Below are positions 25,940-34,023 of a stretch of 54,720 nucleotides of DNA, piece after piece. The DNA comes from Neolewinella aquimaris (GTDB lineage Bacteria; Bacteroidota; Bacteroidia; Chitinophagales; Saprospiraceae), in assembly GCF_014197245.1 (NCBI RefSeq), contig NZ_JACIFF010000012.1, positions 1-54,720 of the forward strand, written 5' to 3'. The position numbers and the translations under genes are program-made. The notes below the pieces were generated by a model. It was given only the letters and a program-made list of their open reading frames with translations, did not search any database and had not been told where the DNA came from. Every line of letters starts with the position of its first letter. The stretch's first letter is position 1.

Positions 25940-26611
25940 TTAGGTCAGGCGGTCGGCGAGCAGATCGAGATCACCGATGTTGTGGTTGGGTGACTTGGCA
26001 AGGGGGTATAATACCTGCCCGGGCCGCGCAATGAAGGCCGTCTGCAACCCCGCCCATCCGGCGCCGGCGATGTCCCAGCCGTGGGCGGCGACCAGCATGC
26101 AATTTTCGGGTGACTCATCCACGTAGTCGCAGGCCCAGGAGTACACCTCCCGGTGGGGCTTGAATTTGCCGACGGACTCGACGCTCAGCAGCTGCTCGAA
26201 ATAGGGTTTTAGGCCGGAGTTGCTCATCTGGTCCTCCAGCGCTTCGGTGCCGGAGTTGGTGAGGGTGAACAGGCGGTAGCCTGCACTACGTAAGCGATCT
26301 AGGGCCACGGCGACCTCGGGGTGGGGTGGCAGCGAGCGGATCGGCTTCAGTACCTCTTTCACCTCCTCTTCCGAAAGCGTTGTGTCGTTCTGCCGGGCCA
26401 CCATCTGCAGGGTAGCGGCTCCGATCTCCCCGAAGTCCGCGTAGCGATCGCCGACCGTAGCTACGAGGGAATACTGGAGCAGCGTCGTAAACCAAACCTT
26501 TACGAGTTCTTCCCGGCCGCCGAGTGCCCGGGCGACGCTCTGCTTGACGGGCGCCAGGTCGAGCAGGGTCTCGTTGACGTCGAAAAAGATGACTTTGGGT
26601 GAATCGGGCAT
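25940..26611 (-). CDS. Haloacid dehalogenase type II-like HAD hydrolase
   Basis: A cytoplasmic HAD-superfamily enzyme, 223 aa. Seen: the nucleophile motif FFDVNETLLDL (Asp11) near the N terminus, a helical cap segment, LTNSG (motif II), and VGKFKPHREVY with the motif III Lys, then a motif IV-type HGWDIAGA. The FDVNETLLD form is typical of (S)-2-haloacid dehalogenases, which turn 2-haloacids to 2-hydroxyacids; other HAD substrates cannot be excluded. The gene starts 2 nt after the stop of the alpha/beta hydrolase at 26614, so the two are co-translated. Confidence 0.82.
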   Translation of the reverse strand: MPDSPKVIFFDVNETLLDLAPVKQSVARALGGREELVKVWFTTLLQYSLVATVGDRYADFGEIGAATLQMVARQNDTTLSEEEVKEVLKPIRSLPPHPEVAVALDRLRSAGYRLFTLTNSGTEALEDQMSNSGLKPYFEQLLSVESVGKFKPHREVYSWACDYVDESPENCMLVAAHGWDIAGAGWAGLQTAFIARPGQVLYPLAKSPNHNIGDLDLLADRLT

Positions 26612-26613
26612 GC

Positions 26614-27495
26614 CTACTGGGGATTTGTTTGAATAAAGGTGGCGATCCGCTCGGCAACGGCGGGTGCCTGATCTTCCTGTAAGAAGTGCTTGCCGGGTAC
26701 TGTATGCACGGTGGATAGTCCGGCTACCCGTTTGATCTCTTCGCCGTAGGTTTCGAGGGTCAGTGCCGGATCCTCACTTCCCCAAATGGCCTGTACGGGG
26801 TAAGGGACGTCCTGCACCGCCCGGTAACAGCGGTCCCGGTAGGCTTCGGAATCCGCGAAGTTGCGCATGATCTTCAGGAAGGCCGTACCTCCGTCGTCGC
26901 GTTTCAGTAGATCGACGTATGCGTTGCTTTCTTCCTTCGGGATCTGGCTGCTATCGGCTACCCCCAGCCCTTTCCACATGAGCTGCCAGGTTAGGTGATT
27001 GATGGTTGCCAACTCCGCTTCCCCGATCAGCGGAAGCTCGAAGGGGCGCATGGGCAGGGGTTTTTTGAAGTTGACCACGTCGATCCAGGTATTAAGAATC
27101 GTCAGTGAGGCAATCCGGCCCCGGTGATCGTCGGCCAGCGCGAAACCGACCGGTCCACCCACGTCGTGGACGACCAGATGGTAGCGATCGAGTTCCAGGG
27201 CATCCGCGGCGTGGGCGGCAAACCTCGCCAGACTGGCAAAGCCGTAGTCAAAGTCCTCCGGCCGATCGGTAAAACCCAGCCCCGGAAAATCAAAGGAAAT
27301 GCCCCGCAGTCCACGCTGCGCCAGTTCGTCGACCACCTTGCGGTACAGAAAGGAGGAGGTCGGTACGCCGTGGAGACAGAGGACTGCCTCGCCCGCTCCC
27401 TTCTCCAGGACGAAGGTGTTCAACCCCTCTACGGTGATGAATTTCCCGGCTGCCCGGTGATCTTGCAGTACGTCGGCGGAGGTGCGGTCGCTCAT
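26614..27495 (-). CDS. Alpha/beta hydrolase, haloalkane dehalogenase-like
   Basis: A 293-aa alpha/beta-fold hydrolase. Seen: oxyanion motif LHGVPTSSFLYR, nucleophile elbow VVHDVGGPVG with Asp111 as the likely nucleophile, an acid near WGSEDPALT, and the catalytic His in PGKHFLQED. Asp as nucleophile and HGxPTSS fit haloalkane dehalogenases. However, the tryptophan that follows the nucleophile in known haloalkane dehalogenases (DW) is Val here, so halide stabilisation may be missing and an epoxide hydrolase-like role is possible. It is immediately upstream of the HAD gene (2-nt gap). Confidence 0.75.
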   Translation of the reverse strand: MSDRTSADVLQDHRAAGKFITVEGLNTFVLEKGAGEAVLCLHGVPTSSFLYRKVVDELAQRGLRGISFDFPGLGFTDRPEDFDYGFASLARFAAHAADALELDRYHLVVHDVGGPVGFALADDHRGRIASLTILNTWIDVVNFKKPLPMRPFELPLIGEAELATINHLTWQLMWKGLGVADSSQIPKEESNAYVDLLKRDDGGTAFLKIMRNFADSEAYRDRCYRAVQDVPYPVQAIWGSEDPALTLETYGEEIKRVAGLSTVHTVPGKHFLQEDQAPAVAERIATFIQTNPQ

Positions 27496-27572
27496 GTCGG
27501 TGGTGTTTACATCGATATACCTAATCTAAAGCCCAATGTTTCCCAAGAAGCAGGAGATGGGGAACCTTTTAC

Positions 27573-28358
27573 TCAGGCACCGGATACGGGCGGTCGATCC
27601 AATGCCTCGATTTCACGTTTATACGCGGAGGGTAGAATCAAATCCTTAATCATTCTGTCCAGCCCGAGATATTTGCTCAATTTATAGCCGCCGAGCAACG
27701 GTTGCAATAGGGAAGCGCGCCGGTACGAGAGCAATTTCCTCACCCGTTCCGGCACGACCAGGTTCTGAGCCTCCAGCAGCAACCGGTAACGCACCGGGCC
27801 CAGGTGCTTGCGGTACTGGCGAAATAGGTCGGCTGTGTAGTTACTGTGCACTAGGTTTTGCTCCAGGTGCCGTTGCCGGGCTACTTCCCATTCTCCGTAG
27901 GATTGCGGAAGATTACGGACCCCCATTCGGCTACCGACGCGACTGAAGACAGTAAAAATCTCCTCCCGTTCGGCTAGATTAAGTTCCCGTTCCAGTATTT
28001 CGAAGGCGCGCATGGAATAATCGATCAGCATGAACAGTACGTCGCGGTATGCCCAGTCCGGTATGCGGGCACCCCTCCGGTCTTCCACTGCGGCGTGAAT
28101 TTGTGCCATGGTGTCGATGGTCCGGTGAGCCGCCGCACGGTTGGCAAATACGATCGTGCGGGCGTAACCGACGGTCGAAAACAGCCGCCCTAGCGGATCG
28201 GCCGGCAGCCGACCGGTGAAGTACAGCCAGTCGACCGCTTTGTTAAGCGCAAACTCCGCCGCGGCACCCGCAAAAATGAAGAGAATGGTATCGCCGTCCC
28301 CCCAGATCCGCCGCACGATCGATTCCTCCCTAACGAAGTATTCCATAGGCTCATCCAT
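27573..28358 (-). CDS. Oxygenase MpaB family protein (DUF2236)
   Basis: A DUF2236/MpaB-like protein, the family of heme latex-clearing and mycophenolic acid oxygenases. Seen: N-terminal EESIVRRIWGDGDTILF, AEFALNKAVDWLYFTGR, then ARTIVFANRAAAHRTIDTMAQIH with the His of the family signature, DWAYRDVLFMLIDYSMRAFEIL, and an arginine-rich C-terminal portion. Length (about 261 aa) is normal. The frame is open to a GTG at 28388; I prefer ATG 28358 (or 28346). It is alone in a minus-strand run, 78 nt before the alpha/beta hydrolase. The substrate is unknown. Confidence 0.78.
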   Translation of the reverse strand: MDEPMEYFVREESIVRRIWGDGDTILFIFAGAAAEFALNKAVDWLYFTGRLPADPLGRLFSTVGYARTIVFANRAAAHRTIDTMAQIHAAVEDRRGARIPDWAYRDVLFMLIDYSMRAFEILERELNLAEREEIFTVFSRVGSRMGVRNLPQSYGEWEVARQRHLEQNLVHSNYTADLFRQYRKHLGPVRYRLLLEAQNLVVPERVRKLLSYRRASLLQPLLGGYKLSKYLGLDRMIKDLILPSAYKREIEALDRPPVSGA

Positions 28359-28539
28359 TACACCGGTACCCGCATCACGTCGGGTCACTGAAAGTAGGCA
28401 AACGGTATTGCATTAATAAAGTTCTTTTAATTGTAAAGTTGTCCATCCGCTAAGTTTTGCCCTAAACTGATAGGGTGGGTGGATGGGCGTGCCCCGCTAG
28501 TTATTGGAGCAATGCAATCACGGTAGAAAGCCGTCCTGC

Positions 28540-28830
28540 CTAGGTAAAGTCCAGCGATACATCCGGGGGCGAACCGATGAGGCTTCGGAAGGTGTTGTCT
28601 GCCTTGTGGCAACTGACTCCTGCGGGCAGTTCGGTCAGGACAAAATGAAAAACCTGGTCCTCAATTATATAGCTGCCCGCCACCGGACTCAGGGAAGTCG
28701 GAATGGAGAATTTGCCAGCATGTCGGTCGCCGGCAAAGGACCCGTCCTTCGCTCGAATGGCATTTCGTAACCGGTCGATCAACTCATCTACGGGTTGATG
28801 GAACGTAATAGGAAATTCGCAGTCGGCCAT
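28540..28830 (-). CDS. Hypothetical protein
   Basis: I do not recognise this 96-aa protein with confidence. Seen: FPITFHQPVDELIDRLRNAI, then KDGSFAGDRHAGKFSIPTSL, AGSYIIEDQVFHFVLTELP and a conserved-looking AGVSCHKADNTF. The pattern (helix, then four alternating strands with glycines) vaguely resembles PHA-granule-regulator-like small proteins. No signal peptide or transmembrane helix. The frame extends upstream to 28899 without ATG support, so ATG 28830 is chosen. It lies between the MpaB gene and the repeat block upstream of the SDR gene stop. Confidence 0.5.
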   Translation of the reverse strand: MADCEFPITFHQPVDELIDRLRNAIRAKDGSFAGDRHAGKFSIPTSLSPVAGSYIIEDQVFHFVLTELPAGVSCHKADNTFRSLIGSPPDVSLDFT

Positions 28831-28939
28831 AAGCTGAGTATTTGGGGGCGTACTTGTTGCAATCCCCCGCGGCGGTGAATGTTTGCTCGGGGCGGTCAAT
28901 CTTTTTTGGATTCGATGTATAAATCTTTCTCAGGCAGTG

Positions 28940-29117
28940 CAGGGTCGGCTTGGAAAGCCTCAACCTTAGTTGCGGGGTCGGCTTAGAAAGCCTCAACCTT
29001 GGGGGTGTGTGAAAGGATGAGCCCTTCTAGGGCGACCCTGAAGTGCGGGTGCTACAGGGTCGGCTTAGAAAGCCTCAACCTTAGTTTACAGGGTCGGCTT
29101 GGAAAGCCTCATCCTTA
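28940..29117. repeat. Repeat block with a full cloverleaf element and partial copies
   Basis: Four copies of a 30-nt segment (cagggtcggcttggaaagcc then tcaacc) lie at 28940-28970, 28973-29001, 29055-29084 and 29089-29117. The third belongs to a complete element at 29013-29082 with three hairpin arms and a closing stem. The other copies are 3'-half only. The block ends 3 nt before the stop codon of the SDR gene, in the direction of its 3' UTR. A close relative is at 49640-49707. Confidence 0.85.
29013..29082. ncRNA. Cloverleaf-like structured element, copy 1 (function unknown)
   Basis: The arms are: closing stem AAGGATGA with TCAACCTT (one A-A mismatch); arm 1 GCCCT-tct-AGGGC; spacer ga; arm 2 CCCTG with a 14-nt loop (containing tgcggg) and CAGGG; spacer tc; arm 3 GGCTT-aga-AAGCC. 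Copy 2 at 49640-49707 has the same arm lengths, spacers and loop length with compensated changes in arm 3. Which strand is functional, or whether the DNA hairpins matter instead, cannot be told. It is not a tRNA: no CCA end, anticodon arm or T-loop. Confidence 0.65.
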
Positions 29118-29119
29118 GG

Positions 29120-30181
29120 TTACTTCACCATGCCGGCATCGATCACCGTCTGGAAGGTATCCTCCATAGTTTCCCGGAGTGGCCGGAAGGAAAGACCGAG
29201 CTCCTCCTTGACCTTGGTGTTGTCGGCCCGCCACGGAACGTTGACGTTGTTACGAATAAATTTGCGAGAGAACAAGGAGTTTACGAGTGGTCCCACGAGC
29301 ATGAGCAGCCACTTGGGTAGGGCGTTTTTAGGTAAGGGGAACCGGTCGCCGTATTTGGGTAGTAAGAGGTTGCTGAGCTCCACGAAATCGGTATTGTACG
29401 CGGAAGTGAGGTACCTGCCCTCCGCCGCGGGAGTGAAGCCCGCCCGGTAGTGGGCTTCGGCCACGTCGCGCACGTCGACGACGCCAATCCCGATCTTCGG
29501 GGCACCCAGTTTCATTTCGCCGCCGCCGAGCAGGACGATCATATTTAGGGCTTCCGAAGTGTTTGCTTCGGCGTTGAGGGACGGGCCGAAGACCAGACTC
29601 GGATTGATCGTTACCAAATCCCACCGCTCCTGCGCCCCCGCCATCTCCCACGCCTTGCGTTCGGCGAGCGTTTTGGAGTAAGAGTAAGGCTGGTAATCCA
29701 GGGATGCCGTGTTGTTCCACACCGCTTCGGTCAATCGGCCCTCCGGGGCATTCACGGTGTCGACCGCATCGGTGTACATAGCGGCGCAACTGCTCGTCAC
29801 GACCACCCGCTTGACGGACGCTACCTGATTGGCGGTATCCAGGACGTTCTCCGTGCCGTGGACCGCGGGTTCGATGAGCTCCGTTCGTGGGTCCTTCACC
29901 TCCGTCACAAACGGCGAGGCGGTGTGGAAAATCAATTCGCAGCCCTCCATGGCTTCCCGGTAGGATCCCGGCACCAGCAGATCGGCGCGGAAGAACTTGA
30001 TCTGCCCTTCGGTAGCGGCAGCGGCCCTTTTCAGGTGACCGATTTTGTGTTCGTTGTCGGGATCGCGCACCGCCGCGTGAACGGTCATACCCTTCTCCAG
30101 GAGCAACTTTACCAGCCAGCTGGCGACGTATCCGTTGGCACCCGTTACGGCGACCGGCTTCGATTGATCTATGCTTGTCAT
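29120..30181 (-). CDS. NAD(P)-dependent epimerase/reductase (extended SDR, dihydroflavonol reductase-like)
   Basis: An extended short-chain dehydrogenase, 353 aa. Seen: Rossmann motif VAVTGANGYVASWLVKLLLEKG, DLLVPGSYREAM, the Ser in VVTSSCAAM, catalytic YSYSK (Tyr and Lys), and INPSLVFGPS, all in the order of the dihydroflavonol-4-reductase/cinnamoyl-CoA reductase-like group. Likely cytoplasmic aldehyde or ketone reductase; substrate unknown. Start ATG 30181. The 25-nt gap to the SRPBCC gene upstream suggests co-transcription. Its 3' UTR carries the repeat block. Confidence 0.9.
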   Translation of the reverse strand: MTSIDQSKPVAVTGANGYVASWLVKLLLEKGMTVHAAVRDPDNEHKIGHLKRAAAATEGQIKFFRADLLVPGSYREAMEGCELIFHTASPFVTEVKDPRTELIEPAVHGTENVLDTANQVASVKRVVVTSSCAAMYTDAVDTVNAPEGRLTEAVWNNTASLDYQPYSYSKTLAERKAWEMAGAQERWDLVTINPSLVFGPSLNAEANTSEALNMIVLLGGGEMKLGAPKIGIGVVDVRDVAEAHYRAGFTPAAEGRYLTSAYNTDFVELSNLLLPKYGDRFPLPKNALPKWLLMLVGPLVNSLFSRKFIRNNVNVPWRADNTKVKEELGLSFRPLRETMEDTFQTVIDAGMVK

Positions 30182-30206
30182 GCGATTCTTTGGGGTTCGG
30201 TGGGCG

Positions 30207-30638
30207 TTAGCTGCCCTTGCTCTGCGCTTCGGCGTACTGACGGAAGTTGTCGAGGATGGACTGCCAGCCCTGTTTTTGTACGTCCCTGTCCTCGCCCGGC
30301 TCGGGATCGAAGTCGATCACCACCCCGGTACCTTCTCCCTCCCCTTCGGAAAAGTCGACGCTGACCTTGCGCCCATTGCTGAGGGTGTAGGCGATGTGGG
30401 TTTCGGGGCTTACCTCGTCGTAGGTGCCTTCGAGGTCGAAGCTCATGCTGCCGTCCTTGGCCGCCATGGTGATGCGGAAATCGCCACCTACGCGCAGGTC
30501 GTTTACCGCGGCCGGACAGTGCCAGTCTTCCGAAGCGAAGTTCCAGTTGATGACGTGCTCCGACTCGGTGTAATAATGCCAGGTCTCGTGGAGGGAGGCG
30601 TTGACGGTGGTTTGTACGGTAATCTGTTCGGTTGCCAT
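30207..30638 (-). CDS. SRPBCC/AHSA1-domain protein
   Basis: A 143-aa START-like (SRPBCC) hydrophobic-pocket protein. Seen: IQVQTTVNA-type first strand (ITVQTTVNASLHETWHYYT), helix, NWNFASEDWHCP, the GGDFRITM strand, and a C-terminal amphipathic helix GWQSILDNFRQYAE, the standard AHSA1/ATPase-activator fold. It is often annotated as an activator or polyketide cyclase-like protein; ligand is unknown. Start ATG 30638. It lies 25 nt upstream of the SDR gene and 63 nt downstream of a hypothetical gene on the same strand, so an operon is likely. Confidence 0.8.
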   Translation of the reverse strand: MATEQITVQTTVNASLHETWHYYTESEHVINWNFASEDWHCPAAVNDLRVGGDFRITMAAKDGSMSFDLEGTYDEVSPETHIAYTLSNGRKVSVDFSEGEGEGTGVVIDFDPEPGEDRDVQKQGWQSILDNFRQYAEAQSKGS

Positions 30639-30701
30639 TACGTTGCGGTTTCCTCACCTAACCCCGCCCGCACTCCGGGGTTCATCCGACGGAGCGGAAG
30701 C

Positions 30702-31151
30702 TTACACCGTTCGGATATCGCACACTTTTCCCGCCGACCAGACGAAGGAAATCGACCGCAGGCAGGGTGGCTCCCCCCATTCGAAGGTCAGCTCGAAGGT
30801 GGCCGTGTCGAGGTCGTTGTTGGTGATGAAGGCCAGTTCACCGTCCCAGTCGCCGGGCCTGATTTCCGGGTGGCGACCGGGTTGTCGGGCAATCTGGCGC
30901 CGCAGGTCGTATTTGATGTCGTCTACCGAATCAATGATACGACCTACTGCTGCGAGTTGACTGCGGTAAGGTCCGGCCGCCGTTCCCTCCAGGATGAGGT
31001 CGGTGGGGATGCGCTGTCGGGGACACTGGTATTTTCCGAACCAGGTACACGCCGCAGTTGGGGCTGCGGAACTGACGTGCGCCGTCATGACCCCCAGTTG
31101 TTGGTGGGCGTAGCGGATCTTTTTGCCGAGCAGCCAGTCTTTGGTGTGCAT
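30702..31151 (-). CDS. Hypothetical protein
   Basis: I do not recognise this 149-aa protein. Seen: a basic N terminus MHTKDWLLGKKIRYAHQQL, several cysteines (CTWFGKYQC, PPCLR, KVCDI), and a GDWDGELAFITNNDLDTATFELTFEW strand-rich region. No signal peptide or membrane helix. It ends 63 nt before the SRPBCC gene. The Cys positions might suggest metal or disulfide use, but this is only a guess. Start ATG 31151. Confidence 0.5.
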   Translation of the reverse strand: MHTKDWLLGKKIRYAHQQLGVMTAHVSSAAPTAACTWFGKYQCPRQRIPTDLILEGTAAGPYRSQLAAVGRIIDSVDDIKYDLRRQIARQPGRHPEIRPGDWDGELAFITNNDLDTATFELTFEWGEPPCLRSISFVWSAGKVCDIRTV

Positions 31152-31260
31152 GATTTTTCCGATGGTTGACTAAAGTCTCGGAAGGATAATGTAATCCCAA
31201 GCCCGAATCGCATAACCTGCGGAAGTTTAACCTTTTGCGCGTCGGCACTTTGCAGTTGCC

Positions 31261-33909
31261 TTACTTCTGTCGCTCCAAAAAAGCAACCAGCGAGGCCAGC
31301 TCCTCGAACGAGAGGGCGTTCGCCAGTCCCTCCGGCATCATGGAGGTGGGCAGTTCCTCCCGATTCGTGATGTTGTCCTTGGCCAGTTCGGTGCTGTTGC
31401 CCCCGATGTCGCGTAGCGTGAGCTGGTCGGCGGATTCCGCGGTGACGAAGCCGACGTAGGCGTTGTCGTCCTTCGTCTCGATGAGGTAGGAGGAAAATCC
31501 CTGGGAGATGGAAGCGTTCGGCTTGAGGATCGACTCGGTGATCTGGTCGCGGGTCATGATGGAGCCGATCTGTCCCATGAAGGGTCCCTTCATGGCGTCT
31601 CCCTTCTCGACGGCATGGCACGCTATGCACCCCTGGCTGGTGAACAATTCCTTGCCGCGGGCCGGGTTGCCCTCCGTTTCGGCCATTGCCAGGATGACGT
31701 CTTCGATCGAGGCATTGCCCACTTCGCCCTTCTTGCCGGAGATGGCGTTCAGGTCCACCGTGTTTTCAGCGGCGACGGCCTCCTCGGTCACCACCCCGAG
31801 TTCAGGGATCTCCATCCGGTTGCGCTCGTTCAGAAGGGCGAAGAAGCGCTGCTTTTCCGGACCGGCCGCCCGGGCTTCCCCGGTAAGGAAGTCTTTGATC
31901 TTATCCGAAAATTCCCAGTTAACGCCCTTGTAGTACGGGCCGTGGGTGTCCGGGCGGGTGCTCCACCACCAGTCGCCGGCGTAGGGTGCCTCGTGGGTGT
32001 AGAGGCGGCCGAGGGTAGCCAGGATTTCTTCCTTCACTCCGGCATCTTCTATCGACCCATACGCATCGATCAGCCCATCTACGGTCTCCGGGCTGTGCAG
32101 GTACCGGAGTGTCCATAGGGCAAGTTTCGGATTGTCCCGGATTGCGCCGATGGTCGCATCAACGGCTTCCAGCTCAACCAGCGAACGGACCGCCAGGTGG
32201 GGAAGGACGATTTCGGAATTCGGCGTTGCGTGGGGTCCCTCGGTGCCGGGTTCCGGTGCCTGGGCAGATGCCGGGACGGCGACCGTCAGGAGGGTTTCCG
32301 CGGCTTCCGGTTTACCTAGGCGGCCCAAACCGGTGATTGCGGCAGCCCGTACCCGTGGATTGGCGTCGTCGACCGCGGTAAGGAAAGGATCGAGGGGCAC
32401 GGCTTCCAGACAGCTTTTGCGATCGGCCAGTGCCCGCAGGGCGAATTCACGCAATTTGTCTTGCTTACTCAACTCCACCAATTCTTCAGCTCCCTCGCTG
32501 CAGGTGAGCTGGGCGTAGGTGTAGATGCCAGCGACCCGTGCTTCCAGTGTCGCACTTTGCTCCCGCGCTACCCGCAATGCAACCGCCGCCGCTTCCCCGG
32601 AGGGACGGGTGAGTAACTCCTGCTGGGCGTGGAAACGCGCCACCGAATTGCCGGCCCTGAGCAGTTCGCCCAGATCTTCCACCGACGCGGCCGTCAGGTC
32701 CGGAAACGCTTCGTAAGTCCATCCTTCCGGCACCACCCGCACCACGTAGCCCTTATCCGGACTGCCCCGGTAGCCGGCCCCGTCCCAGGCGGCGAGCAGC
32801 ATTCTTCCGGATCCGTCGAGGTCGATGTCGGTGATCTGGGGGAGTTCGATGAACTCTTCGTCCCGCTGGGTGAAACTCGGGCCGTCCATCTCCACGCGGT
32901 GGATGTACAGTTGGTTCCTGCCCCAATCGGCCATCATGGGCACATGGTTGTAGCGGGCCGGCCAGCGGTCGTCGTCCATGAAGTAGCTGCCGGTGCCCGA
33001 GCCTCCACCCACATCGATCAGGGCGGGTAGGGTCTCTTCCGTAAAGTGCTTGAAGAGGGTGGGGTAGCCGTACTCGCCGCTCTGCAGGTGGTGGAGGAAG
33101 CGGACGTTCCAGCCGCCGCCGTCGTTGGTGTTGCCGCGGGTGTAGACGTTCATAAACGGATCGATGGCCACGTCGTAGATGTTGCGGGTGCCATGGGTGT
33201 AGACCTCCATTTCCGTCCCGTCCGGCCGCACGCGCACGATCCCGCCGCCGAGCATGGTCATTTTGGTGCCCGACCGGTCTTCGGCGTTATGGAAGCCGAA
33301 GTCGCCCACCGCAATGTAGATCCAGCCGTCGATGCCCATACGAATGCCGTTGGTGGCGTGGTCGGTGCCCCGATCCTGGAGCGGGGTGGGGGAGCTGATG
33401 TGGGTGATCAGGGGTCGCGAAGGACCGTCGGCTATACCGTCACCGTCCTTATCCTCGAAAACGACCAGGTCCATACCGGCCGCCACTTGCTCTCCCTCCC
33501 CGAAGGCCGTATGCAGTACGAAAAGTTTATCCCCAACCGGCATCAATCCGCGGGGGTTGTCGACCAGCGCGTATTCCGATTGCGTTTCGTAGGTGCCGTC
33601 GTTGTCGCGGTCCACCAGCCGTACGATACTTCCCTTCCCGGGTTCCTTGCCGAGCGATCCCATCTTGTCCACCCCCACGAAAACTTCTCCGGTAGGCAGC
33701 ACGGCCAGGCAGGCGGGGCTGGGGACGATGTCAGGACCGGCAATCTGTTCCATCACGAGTTGGGCGGAGTCCGCGGGAGCAGCGTCCGGGGTACCATAGT
33801 ACGTTTCCAGTTCCGCCGTGTCGGTGGTGGTCGAGGATTGTTCTTCGGGGGTACAACTGAAGGGTAAAAAGCAGAGCAGGCTGGGGAAGAGCAGAATTCG
33901 TAGGGGCAT
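31261..33909 (-). CDS. PVC-type cytochrome c domain lipoprotein with beta-propeller
   Basis: An 882-aa surface or periplasmic lipoprotein. Seen: signal ending FLPFSC (lipobox cysteine at about 19), a six-bladed propeller of the membrane-bound dehydrogenase type (MGIDGWIYIAVGDFG, NIYDVAIDPFMNVYTRGN, YGYPTLFKHF), a HEAT-repeat-like helical region (about 410-640), and a C-terminal heme c domain with CIACH at about residue 759 followed by a Met in the GPFMG/TSMMP region as possible ligand. This matches PVC-type heme proteins, which donate electrons from sugar oxidation. The sugar is not known. Confidence 0.85.
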   Translation of the reverse strand: MPLRILLFPSLLCFLPFSCTPEEQSSTTTDTAELETYYGTPDAAPADSAQLVMEQIAGPDIVPSPACLAVLPTGEVFVGVDKMGSLGKEPGKGSIVRLVDRDNDGTYETQSEYALVDNPRGLMPVGDKLFVLHTAFGEGEQVAAGMDLVVFEDKDGDGIADGPSRPLITHISSPTPLQDRGTDHATNGIRMGIDGWIYIAVGDFGFHNAEDRSGTKMTMLGGGIVRVRPDGTEMEVYTHGTRNIYDVAIDPFMNVYTRGNTNDGGGWNVRFLHHLQSGEYGYPTLFKHFTEETLPALIDVGGGSGTGSYFMDDDRWPARYNHVPMMADWGRNQLYIHRVEMDGPSFTQRDEEFIELPQITDIDLDGSGRMLLAAWDGAGYRGSPDKGYVVRVVPEGWTYEAFPDLTAASVEDLGELLRAGNSVARFHAQQELLTRPSGEAAAVALRVAREQSATLEARVAGIYTYAQLTCSEGAEELVELSKQDKLREFALRALADRKSCLEAVPLDPFLTAVDDANPRVRAAAITGLGRLGKPEAAETLLTVAVPASAQAPEPGTEGPHATPNSEIVLPHLAVRSLVELEAVDATIGAIRDNPKLALWTLRYLHSPETVDGLIDAYGSIEDAGVKEEILATLGRLYTHEAPYAGDWWWSTRPDTHGPYYKGVNWEFSDKIKDFLTGEARAAGPEKQRFFALLNERNRMEIPELGVVTEEAVAAENTVDLNAISGKKGEVGNASIEDVILAMAETEGNPARGKELFTSQGCIACHAVEKGDAMKGPFMGQIGSIMTRDQITESILKPNASISQGFSSYLIETKDDNAYVGFVTAESADQLTLRDIGGNSTELAKDNITNREELPTSMMPEGLANALSFEELASLVAFLERQK

Positions 33910-33959
33910 GAAGCCAGTGTGTTTATTGGGCGAGAAGCTGGAGTGGCGTACAGGAGGGG

Positions 33960-33967
33960 CTAAGATA
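33960..33967 (-). promoter_or_regulatory. Possible -7 element for the cytochrome lipoprotein
   Basis: TATCTTAG on the minus strand is a partial TAnnTTTG match about 50 nt before the ATG at 33909. Confidence 0.25.
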
Positions 33968-34023
33968 TACAGATGGCGAGACGAATGGAGTAAACCGCCG
34001 CCTTCCCTTCCGATTAGCGTGTG

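Noticed and set aside
29013..29082. tRNA gene
   Set aside because: The cloverleaf outline resembles a tRNA, but arm order and lengths, loops and the lack of anticodon and T-arm sequence do not fit.
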